A stretch of 9,772 bases of DNA from an uncultured Rhodospirillaceae bacterium (GTDB lineage: Bacteria; Pseudomonadota; Alphaproteobacteria; Thalassobaculales; Thalassobaculaceae): positions 1-9,772 of the forward strand of contig CALAHL010000385.1 of the NCBI GenBank assembly GCA_937891725.1. Direction: 5' to 3'. A program made the position numbers and the translations under genes. This document shows positions 1 to 5,854 of this stretch, one piece after another (the first letter of the stretch is position 1; every line of letters starts with the position of its first letter). The notes under the pieces are model-generated. The model saw nothing but the letters and a program-made list of their open reading frames with translations, made no database searches and had not been told where the DNA came from.

Positions 1-951
1 CGGCATCTGCAAGGTCATACCTGAAAGTATGACCCTGGATCGGCGGCGCGGAGACCGGTTCATCCGCCCAGAACGGTGGCCCGCACCCCACCAGTTGGGG
101 TGGGCGGTCTGCAGGGTGCCGGCGGCGCTGTCGGCCTGCCCCTGGGTCTCGAAAAGTCCAAACACGGCGGAGCCGCTGCCGCTCATCCGCGCCAGACGGC
201 AGGTATTGAAGGTTTTCAAGGCCCTAAGGGCATCCGCGATCCGGGGTTCCACGGCGATCGCCGCCTCGGTCAGCCCGTTGTGGAGCGCCGACAGCCCGCC
301 GATCGGGTCGGATAGGACCCGGTTCAGATCCGCCTCGCTCAAAGGCCGGTCGAAAGCGCCCTGCCGGCTCCGGAAGACCTCGGGGGTCGAAACCGGCGCG
401 CCGGGCCAGATCAGCACGGCGGGCAGCGGGGAAAGCCCCGCAACAGGGCTCAGGATATCGCCGATTCCCTGCACGCGCCTGCTGGATTCGGCGAGACAGA
501 CCGGCACATCGGCGCCGAGCGCCAGTCCGATTTCGGCCAGCCGATCCGGCCCGACCGGTCCGCCGAGGGCCTCGTTCACCAGCTTCAAGGTGGCGGCCGC
601 GTCCGCGGAGCCTCCCCCCAAGCCCGCGCCACTGGGAATAATCTTTTCAATTGAGAGAGTTATGGTCCCACCCGAGCCATCAGAGAGCCGGCCCTGGGCC
701 GAAGCCTCCCGATGCACCGCCGCCAGGGCCCGCCACGCCAGATTGCCGGTGTGGGCCGGTACTACCTCGGAGTCTGGTGGCAGATTCGTGCAGGACACCT
801 GCAGAAAGGCACCGCTCGCGCTCTGGTCAAGAGAAACAAGATCACCAAGGTCGGCGAAGGTGGTTAGGCCGTCGAGCAGGTGGTAGCCGTCCGCACGGCG
901 GCCGACCACGTGGAGGCACAGGTTGATCTTGGCCCGTGCGATACGCTGCAT
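1..951 (-). CDS. ispE: 4-diphosphocytidyl-2-C-methyl-D-erythritol kinase (IspE), 3' end unresolved
   Basis: IspE is the cytoplasmic GHMP kinase that phosphorylates CDP-methylerythritol with ATP in the MEP (non-mevalonate) isoprenoid pathway. The ATG at 951-949 has a GGGAG ribosome site 6 nt upstream. Visible motifs are AKINLCLHV (residues 7-15, with the conserved Lys8 and Asn10), DGYHLL (21-26), the glycine-rich ATP loop PSGAGLGGGSADAA (106-119), GADVPVCL (146-153, with the expected catalytic Asp148) and MSGSGSAVFGLF (256-267). The usual C-terminal HPxWW follows at 284-288. Beyond it the frame stays open for about 29 atypical Arg-rich residues to the window edge. Removing one base from the CCC run at 80-82 would instead give WWGAATVLGG and a stop at 62-60, a total of about 296 residues, which is normal for the family. 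The gene is therefore either frameshifted at its end or extended. It is the last visible member of the ETF-QO/TPR/ispE series. Identity is very secure; the 3' end is not. Confidence 0.93.
   Translation of the reverse strand, partial: MQRIARAKINLCLHVVGRRADGYHLLDGLTTFADLGDLVSLDQSASGAFLQVSCTNLPPDSEVVPAHTGNLAWRALAAVHREASAQGRLSDGSGGTITLSIEKIIPSGAGLGGGSADAAATLKLVNEALGGPVGPDRLAEIGLALGADVPVCLAESSRRVQGIGDILSPVAGLSPLPAVLIWPGAPVSTPEVFRSRQGAFDRPLSEADLNRVLSDPIGGLSALHNGLTEAAIAVEPRIADALRALKTFNTCRLARMSGSGSAVFGLFETQGQADSAAGTLQTAHPNWWGAGHRSGRMNRSPRRRSRVILSGMTLQMP
13..34. repeat. 8-bp perfect inverted repeat near the ispE 3' end
   Basis: GGTCATAC (13-20) and GTATGACC (27-34) are exact reverse complements separated by CTGAAA. 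No T-run follows on either strand, so a terminator is unlikely. The shape and arm length suit a dimeric repressor operator. If ispE really stops near position 60, this site is intergenic, 26 bp past the stop. Confidence 0.6.
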
Positions 952-988
952 GCCCTGCTCCCGCTCGTCGGGTGATCCGCGATCCCGG

Positions 989-2827
989 TCAGCCCTTTTT
1001 GGGTGGGGTGGTGCCGGCTGGCTCCGCCTGGACCTCGTCCGGCATGCCCTCGGCGAGCTTACGCTCGATCTTGGCGGTCAATTCGGCATCCGGCTCGAAA
1101 GTCAGGGCGCGGGTCCACTGAAACCGGGCTTCCCGGGTGCGGCCGACCCGCCAATAGGCGTCGCCGAGATGATCGTTGATGGTGGGATCGGTCGGTTTCA
1201 GTTCGACCGCCCGTTCCAGGTGGGAGACCGCGTCTTCGAACGCCCCCAGCCGGTAAAAGGCCCAGCCCAGGCTGTCGACGATGTAACCGTCACGCGGCCG
1301 CAGTTCGACCGCCCGTTCGATCATCCGTAGCGCTTCGTCGAGGTTTTCGCCGCGATCGACCCAGGAATACCCCAGGTAATTCAGCACGAAGGGCTGCTCG
1401 GGGCGCAGTTCAAGCGCTTTCTGGAAGGCTGCTTCGGCTTCCGGCCAGCGTTTTGAGCGCTCCAACGCGATGCCGCGCGTGTAGCTGACGGCCCAATCCT
1501 CGCGTCCGATCTTCGCCAACCGTTCCAGCGCCCGGTCATATGCGGCAATCGAGGCGTCCCAGGCTTCCCGCGCCCGCTCCAGGTCTCCGAGACGGATCAG
1601 CGGGTTGGCCAGATCCGGCCGGTCCGCCGCCAGGCTCTCCAGAACCGCGACGGCCTCTTCCTTCCTGTCCAGGTCCTCAAGGCTTGCGGCCGTGCGCAAG
1701 GTCGCCATGGTGTGAAATGGAGACTCCGGCCCGATGGTTTGCGACAGCGCCAAGGCCGCTGCCGGTCGCTTCCGGTCGTCCTGTATTTCGGCGGCCAGAA
1801 GGGTCGCCAGATCGAAACGTGGAGACAGTTCGGTCGCCAGCCGTGCGAAAACCATCGCCGTTTCCGAGCCACGATCCCGCTGCAACGCGCTCGCCAGATC
1901 GAAGAAGGCTTCCGCCATGCCGCGTGCCGGGACCGGCTTGCTCGGGTCGTCCCCGTCCGGTTGGGTCGCGGCGGCGTTCACCCGTTCCAGATGGCCGGTC
2001 ATCGCCACCAGATCGGAATCGTCGGGGGCGAACTGCTCGACCATCGCCAGGGCGGTGTCGAGATGCCCGGCGCGGGCCTGCTGGCGGGCTGCCAACAGCA
2101 CCAGCCGCTGGGATCCCCGCTGCTGGGAGCGCAGCAGGTCGGCGAAGGCGGTTGCCGCCTCGGCCGGACGTCCGGTCGCCTCAAGCAGCATGGCCTCATG
2201 CAGGGCGTGGAAAGCCTGGAATCCGTCCTGCTCGGCCAGCACGTCGAGACGCGCCTCGGCGTCCTCGGCATTGCCGGCACCCAAAGCGGCCCACGCGCCG
2301 AGCAGAGGGGCCAGCACCTTGTTCAACCGGCTGTCGGGCAGCGCATCCGTCAACGAGAGGACGGCGGCGAAATCGGCACGTTTGGTGGCGTCCACGATCA
2401 GCGCGAGACGCGCGAACGGGGCGTCGGCTTCATCATCGGCGGTCAGCGCCGGCGCCAATTCCAGGGCGGAGCTGAACCGTCCGTCTTCCAGCCGCAGCAG
2501 AAAGGCGCGGCGCATCAGCGCCGGATTAGCCGGATCGGCGGTCAGCACCAGGTCGAAAAACCGGCTGGCCGAGCGAATGTCGCGGCTTTGCAGGGCGTGC
2601 CGCCCCGAGAGATAGGCCCCGGAGACCGAGGTGATATCGACGGTTCCGGCATCGGCGCCGTCGGCGACCTGGGCCGCCGAGACCTGTGTCGGCATCAGCG
2701 CGATTCCGGCCAGCAGGGTCCCGGCCAGCAAGCCCGCAACGAGCACCTTGTGCGAGAGACGGTTGGGTCCGGGGATCCAGAGAGCGGGGGTCCGGAGAGA
2801 CGGAGTCACGAAAGAACGGGATGTCAC
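989..2827 (-). CDS. secreted TPR-repeat protein, possibly LbcA-like
   Basis: This is a TPR scaffold protein of about 612 residues. There is no ATG near the 5' end. I chose GTG at 2827-2825, 8 nt after a GAGG; TTG at 2830 or 2845 is possible. The N-terminus has a basic stretch, a hydrophobic core (about residues 28-45) and a VSA-AQ signal-peptidase site near 49-53, so export to the periplasm is predicted. No cysteine occurs anywhere in the protein, so it is not a lipoprotein. Helical TPR-like repeats run through most of it. The clearest are in the C-terminal third (about 408-590), with motifs such as NYLGYSWVDRGENLDEAL, DSLGWAFYRLG and NDHLGDAYWRVGR. The tail is Pro/Lys-rich. The C-terminal repeats and the position beside ispE recall Pseudomonas LbcA (PA4667), adaptor of the CtpA protease; that link is inference from memory. 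It lies about 25 bp after ETF-QO and 37 bp before ispE, probably cotranscribed. Confidence 0.88.
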   Translation of the reverse strand: MTSRSFVTPSLRTPALWIPGPNRLSHKVLVAGLLAGTLLAGIALMPTQVSAAQVADGADAGTVDITSVSGAYLSGRHALQSRDIRSASRFFDLVLTADPANPALMRRAFLLRLEDGRFSSALELAPALTADDEADAPFARLALIVDATKRADFAAVLSLTDALPDSRLNKVLAPLLGAWAALGAGNAEDAEARLDVLAEQDGFQAFHALHEAMLLEATGRPAEAATAFADLLRSQQRGSQRLVLLAARQQARAGHLDTALAMVEQFAPDDSDLVAMTGHLERVNAAATQPDGDDPSKPVPARGMAEAFFDLASALQRDRGSETAMVFARLATELSPRFDLATLLAAEIQDDRKRPAAALALSQTIGPESPFHTMATLRTAASLEDLDRKEEAVAVLESLAADRPDLANPLIRLGDLERAREAWDASIAAYDRALERLAKIGREDWAVSYTRGIALERSKRWPEAEAAFQKALELRPEQPFVLNYLGYSWVDRGENLDEALRMIERAVELRPRDGYIVDSLGWAFYRLGAFEDAVSHLERAVELKPTDPTINDHLGDAYWRVGRTREARFQWTRALTFEPDAELTAKIERKLAEGMPDEVQAEPAGTTPPKKG

Positions 2828-2852
2828 CAAGACGGCCTCGCGCAAATGTGGG

Positions 2853-4493
2853 TTACATGTTCGGGTAATTCGGACCGCCCCCGCCTTCCGGCACTATCCA
2901 GTTGATGTTCTGCCCCGGATCCTTGATGTCGCAGGTCTTGCAGTGCACGCAGTTCTGGGCGTTGATCTGCAGACGCGGATTGTCGCCATCATCGTCCCTG
3001 ACGATCTCGTAGACCCCGACCGGGCAATACCGCTGTTCCGGGGCATCGTACACCGACAAATTGTAGGACACCGGAACCGAACCGTCCCGCAACGTCAGAT
3101 GGACCGGCTGATTTTCCTCGTGATTGGTGTTCGACAGAAACACCGAGGAGGGCTTGTCGAAGCTGATCACCCCATCCGGTTTGGGATAGTCGATCGGAAT
3201 GGTGTGGGAGGCGGGCTTCAACGCCTCATGGTCGGGATGATGGTGCAGGGTCCAGGGCGCCTTACCCTTGAACAGATAGGTGTCGATCGCGGAATAGGCC
3301 AACCCGGCCCACATGCCGGCCCGGAACGCGGGTCGGATGTTCCGCACCTTGTGCAGCTCTTCCCAGATCCAGGTCTTCTTCAGTCGCTTCGGATAGTCGA
3401 CCAGATTGAGTCCCTGCGGCGCGTCGCCGGTCTTCAGCGCGTCGAACGCGGCCTCGGCGGCGGTCATGCCCGACTTCATCGCATTGTGGGTGCCCTTGAT
3501 CTTCGGCACGTTCAGGAATCCGGCCGAACAGCCGATCATCGCCCCACCGGGGAAGGTCAGCTCCGGGATCGACTGAATTCCGCCTTCGTTCAGCGCGCGC
3601 GCCCCGTAGCTGATCCGGCGGCCGCCTTCGAAGATCGGGCGGATGTCCGGATGCTGCTTGAAGCGCTGGAACTCGTCGAACGGCGAAAGATGCGGGTTCG
3701 GATAGTCGAGGCCGATCACGAAGCCCACCGCCACCTGGTTGCCTTCCAGATGGTAGAGGAACGAGCCGCCATAGGTGTCCTGCGACAGCGGCCAGCCGAT
3801 GCTGTGGACGATCTTTCCGTCATGATGCTTCTCGGGCTGGATCTCCCAGAGTTCCTTGATGCCCAGCGCATAGGTCTGAGGGTCGCAGTCCTCGCGCAGA
3901 CCGAACCGGTCGAACAGCTGCTTTGCCAGCGAGCCGCGACAGCCTTCGCCGAACAGGGTCAGCTTGGCGTGCAGCTCCATGCCCGGGGTATAATTGGCGG
4001 TGTGCTCGCCGTTCCTGCCGACGCCCATGTCGCCGGTGGCGACACCTTTCACGCTGCCGTCCTCGTGGTGCAGGATCTCGGCGGCGGCAAAGCCCGGGAA
4101 GATCTCGACACCCAGCGCTTCCGCCTGCTCGCCCAGCCAACGGCAGAGATTCCCGAGACTGACAATATAATTGCCGTGATTGTTCATCTGTGGCGGGGTC
4201 GGCAGCTTGTAGGAGCCGCCCTTGGTCAGGAACAGGAATGTGTCGTCTTTCGCGGGGGTGTTAAGCGGCGCCCCTTTGTCTTTCCAGTCCGGAATCAGCT
4301 CGTCCAGCGCGCGCGGTTCGATCACCGCACCCGAGAGGATATGCGCGCCAACCTCCGAGCCTTTCTCAAGCACGACCACGGACAGGTCGGTCCCGGTCTC
4401 GGCGCAGAGTTGTTTGAGGCGGATCGCTGCGGACAAACCGGCCGGGCCGGCGCCCACGATCACCACATCGCACTCCATAGACTCGCGTTCCAT
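2853..4493 (-). CDS. electron transfer flavoprotein-ubiquinone oxidoreductase (ETF-QO)
   Basis: ETF-QO is a membrane-associated FAD/[4Fe-4S] enzyme that takes electrons from reduced electron transfer flavoprotein and passes them to ubiquinone, linking fatty-acid and amino-acid dehydrogenation to respiration. The protein has 546 residues, the full family length. The N-terminal dinucleotide-binding motif is VVIVGAGPAGLSAA (10-23). A second FAD segment, GGAMIGCSAGFLN, is at 316-328. The C-terminal ferredoxin-like domain carries the four cluster ligands: Cys490 (YCPVGVY) and Cys515, Cys518 and Cys521 (CVHCKTC). It ends in a typical Gly/Pro/Asn-rich tail (GGGGPNYPNM). The ATG at 4493-4491 has a GGGAG site about 6 nt upstream. 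It is the first gene of the minus-strand series, so the promoter should lie in the divergent gap 4494-4699. No ETF alpha or beta genes are in view. Every key residue I could check is present. Confidence 0.97.
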   Translation of the reverse strand: MERESMECDVVIVGAGPAGLSAAIRLKQLCAETGTDLSVVVLEKGSEVGAHILSGAVIEPRALDELIPDWKDKGAPLNTPAKDDTFLFLTKGGSYKLPTPPQMNNHGNYIVSLGNLCRWLGEQAEALGVEIFPGFAAAEILHHEDGSVKGVATGDMGVGRNGEHTANYTPGMELHAKLTLFGEGCRGSLAKQLFDRFGLREDCDPQTYALGIKELWEIQPEKHHDGKIVHSIGWPLSQDTYGGSFLYHLEGNQVAVGFVIGLDYPNPHLSPFDEFQRFKQHPDIRPIFEGGRRISYGARALNEGGIQSIPELTFPGGAMIGCSAGFLNVPKIKGTHNAMKSGMTAAEAAFDALKTGDAPQGLNLVDYPKRLKKTWIWEELHKVRNIRPAFRAGMWAGLAYSAIDTYLFKGKAPWTLHHHPDHEALKPASHTIPIDYPKPDGVISFDKPSSVFLSNTNHEENQPVHLTLRDGSVPVSYNLSVYDAPEQRYCPVGVYEIVRDDDGDNPRLQINAQNCVHCKTCDIKDPGQNINWIVPEGGGGPNYPNM

Positions 4494-4699
4494 CGACTTC
4501 TCCCGTTCATCGTCACCGCTTGCCGATCAGGATCTCGGTCCGTCTGCGGCGTCACTCTCTTGGTATAGATAGGTTTTATCTGTCATATATCACCCCAGGG
4601 CACCAATCCAGGGGGCGCGGTCAACGGGCGCTCATTCTGGAGAGTCTGTCTGGAGCGAGGACGGAACCCCCAGCTCCGAACCCGAACAAGGACCCAGGC
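4494..4699. promoter_or_regulatory. divergent intergenic region, ETF-QO / UDG
   Basis: This 206-bp gap separates divergently transcribed ETF-QO and the uracil-DNA glycosylase, so promoters for both should be inside it. Its only AT-rich patch is about 4560-4592. For the plus strand, TTGGTA at 4560-4565 with CATATA at 4584-4589 is a possible but weak -35/-10 pair (18-nt spacer). The same patch holds a small inverted repeat, AGATA-GGTTT-TATCT, at 4567-4581. I cannot assign a minus-strand promoter with any confidence. The remainder (4593-4687) is GC-rich leader with no clear ORF or structure. Confidence 0.35.
4688..4692 (+). promoter_or_regulatory. ribosome binding site deciding the UDG start
   Basis: AAGGA lies 7 nt before the GTG at 4700. 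This favours a GTG start over the in-frame ATG at 4520, whose extra 60 residues look like translated leader, with no family similarity. Confidence 0.75.
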
Positions 4700-5665
4700 G
4701 TGAGCGACCCGACGTCATCCGCACCCGGCGATCCGACCGCCGCCCCGCCGCTCGACCGGGCGGCCGCCCGGGCGCTGTTGGCGTGGTATGTGGATGCGGG
4801 GGTGGATGAGGCGATTCTGGACGCGCCGATCGATCGGCTGCGGCCGCCGCCCGCAAGACAGGCTCGCTCCGGGGCCGGTTCCAATTTGTCCGCTCCAAAT
4901 TTGTCCGCTCCCAATTTGTCCGCTCCCAATTTGAATGTGACACCGAAACCGGCGCCCGGTTCCACAGCGCCTCGCCCCACGGCGCCTCGCCCAGTCACCC
5001 CCATGGCGCCCGAGGCCCAGATCGGGGATGCCCCGCGCGCGGCCCGGGAGGCGGCACAGGCCGCCCCGACGCTGGAGGCCCTGAAAGCCGCCATCGAAGC
5101 GTTTGAGGGGTGTCCGCTCAAGATCACCGCCACCAACACCGTCTTCGCCGATGGGGTGATTGGCGCGCCGCTGATGTTCGTCGGCGAAGCGCCGGGCGCG
5201 GACGAGGACCGGGAAGGCAAGCCGTTCGTCGGCGTCAGCGGCCAGTTGCTCGACCGCATGCTGGCCAGCATCGGGGTGAGTCGCTCCGAGAATGCCTATA
5301 TCTCGAACATTCTGCCCTGGCGCCCGCCCGGAAACCGGCCGCCGACAACGGCGGAAATGGCGACCTGCCTTCCGTTCATCCAGCGCCACATCGAACTCGC
5401 GGCGCCGAAGATCCTGATTCTGGTCGGCGGAACTTCGGCCAAGGCTCTGCTCGACCGGAAGGAGGGAATCACCCGATTGCGCGGAAACTGGCTCGACTGG
5501 CAGACCCCCGGGGGTCGGGTGATTCCGGCGCTCGCCACCTATCATCCGGCGTTTCTGCTCCGCTCGCCGTCCCAGAAAGTGAACGCATGGAAGGATTTGT
5601 TGGCGCTAAAGCAGAAGGCGGGTGAACTTGCGACGGGCGCCGAGACGTTCTTGGAAGCCCCTTAA
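4700..5665 (+). CDS. family-4-like uracil-DNA glycosylase with incomplete Fe-S cysteine set
   Basis: The predicted 321-residue enzyme removes uracil from DNA to start base-excision repair. The GTG start at 4700 is supported by AAGGA 7 nt upstream. After an N-terminal helical segment (about 18-45) comes a low-complexity Pro/Ala/Asn linker (about 50-105) containing NLSAP repeats. The catalytic domain spans about 125-310. Motif A is VGEAPGADEDREGKPFVG (161-178) and motif B is YHPAFLLR (281-288), both typical of family 4. RPPGNR (208-213) is also conserved. Family 4 uses four cysteines for a [4Fe-4S] cluster. Here Cys138 (FEGCPLK) and Cys223 (ATCLPF) remain, but the second position is Lys141 and the third is Trp207 (LPWRPPGNR in place of the usual KCRPPGNR). 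The cluster is therefore probably absent. I believe similar cysteine-poor forms occur in other alphaproteobacteria. Substrate range cannot be read from sequence. Confidence 0.9.
   Translation: MSDPTSSAPGDPTAAPPLDRAAARALLAWYVDAGVDEAILDAPIDRLRPPPARQARSGAGSNLSAPNLSAPNLSAPNLNVTPKPAPGSTAPRPTAPRPVTPMAPEAQIGDAPRAAREAAQAAPTLEALKAAIEAFEGCPLKITATNTVFADGVIGAPLMFVGEAPGADEDREGKPFVGVSGQLLDRMLASIGVSRSENAYISNILPWRPPGNRPPTTAEMATCLPFIQRHIELAAPKILILVGGTSAKALLDRKEGITRLRGNWLDWQTPGGRVIPALATYHPAFLLRSPSQKVNAWKDLLALKQKAGELATGAETFLEAP
4882..4933 (+). repeat. 15-bp tandem repeat coding for NLSAP in the UDG linker
   Basis: Three full 15-bp units (4882-4896, 4897-4911, 4912-4926) of CAATTTGTCCGCTCC are followed by a 7-bp partial unit. 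Only the first base of unit 2 differs (A for C). The period is a multiple of three, so unit gain or loss would change linker length without shifting frame. The units are more AT-rich than the surrounding gene. Confidence 0.93.
4964..4993 (+). repeat. second 15-bp direct repeat in the UDG linker
   Basis: Two adjacent copies of a 15-bp unit, at 4964-4978 and 4979-4993, differ at two positions. They encode TAPRP twice. Together with the NLSAP array they make up most of the low-complexity linker. Confidence 0.8.
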
Positions 5666-5748
5666 ATTACCCGAAATTTAGAAACCAAAAACACTACAAA
5701 ATTATTATTAAATGATAATATCATATGTTTTTATGTAATTTATGATCG

Positions 5749-5760
5749 TTTGTTAACAAA
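5749..5760. repeat. 12-bp perfect palindrome
   Basis: TTTGTTAACAAA reads identically on both strands. Its centre is exactly 20 bp from the centre of the next palindrome, so both would face the same side of the helix. It is a candidate operator half of an array. Confidence 0.85.
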
Positions 5761-5768
5761 TCGTCATT

Positions 5769-5780
5769 AAATTCGAATTT
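5769..5780. repeat. 12-bp perfect palindrome
   Basis: AAATTCGAATTT reads identically on both strands. It abuts the DnaA-box consensus, sharing base 5780. Confidence 0.85.
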
Positions 5781-5788
5781 TATCCACA
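5780..5788 (+). promoter_or_regulatory. perfect DnaA-box consensus
   Basis: TTATCCACA matches the high-affinity DnaA 9-mer exactly and sits beside the AT-rich tract. I found no second strong box in this gap; GGTGGATGG at 5809-5817 has three mismatches to the reverse complement. One box is too few to call an origin, but it could mark DnaA-dependent control or a DnaA-titration site. Confidence 0.5.
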
Positions 5789-5796
5789 GATATCTG
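5787..5796. repeat. 10-bp perfect palindrome
   Basis: CAGATATCTG reads identically on both strands. It overlaps the last two bases of the DnaA box, and its centre is 17 bp from that of the preceding palindrome. Confidence 0.75.
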
Positions 5797-5802
5797 ACGC
5801 AG

Positions 5803-5830
5803 CCGGCAGGTGGATGGCTTGCCGGATTTT
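5803..5830 (+). terminator. hairpin followed by T4, possible UDG terminator
   Basis: CCGGCAGG (5803-5810) pairs with CTTGCCGG (5818-5825) across a 7-nt loop, giving 8 pairs of which one is G-T. It is followed by ATTTT (5826-5830). The shape fits a modest intrinsic terminator on the plus strand. It lies 137 bp after the UDG stop and only 29 bp before the Slt start, so it could instead be a 5'-leader attenuator for Slt. Confidence 0.45.
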
Positions 5831-5854
5831 CACTAATCGCTTACCTGTTTTTTC

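Larger units (their letters stand above)
5666..5854. promoter_or_regulatory. AT-rich palindrome-bearing intergenic island between UDG and Slt
   Basis: This 189-bp gap is strikingly AT-rich at its left: 9 of 60 bases are G or C in 5701-5760, and 33 of 135 in 5666-5800, against a strongly GC-rich background. It contains ATGATA-A-TATCAT (5712-5724), three perfect palindromes (5749-5760, 5769-5780, 5787-5796), a perfect DnaA-box consensus (5780-5788) and a GC-rich hairpin (5803-5825). It must contain the Slt promoter unless UDG and Slt are cotranscribed. I could not pick a convincing -35/-10 pair. Candidate roles are a regulated promoter, a DnaA-controlled site or a replication-related site. Confidence 0.6.

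Noticed and set aside
29..886. A 285-codon plus-strand open frame opposite ispE
   Set aside because: The minus strand encodes IspE with all GHMP motifs; the plus translation is low-complexity Arg/Ser/Pro.
1712..2905. Plus-strand open frames opposite the TPR gene
   Set aside because: They are composition-driven shadows. The minus strand has a signal peptide and TPR motifs.
2631..4568. A 645-codon plus-strand open frame opposite ETF-QO
   Set aside because: It is antisense to a full-length ETF-QO with all cofactor motifs, has no recognisable domain, and is explained by high GC at third codon positions.
4520..4699. An upstream ATG start for the uracil-DNA glycosylase
   Set aside because: The GTG at 4700 has a well-placed AAGGA, and the upstream residues look like translated leader and promoter sequence.
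4882..4933. CRISPR-like array
   Set aside because: The units are contiguous 15-mers without spacers and lie in frame inside the UDG gene.
5666..5854. Calling the AT-rich gap a chromosomal origin (oriC)
   Set aside because: Only one good DnaA box is present, no origin-associated genes such as hemE, dnaA or parAB are nearby, and skew cannot be judged from this window.
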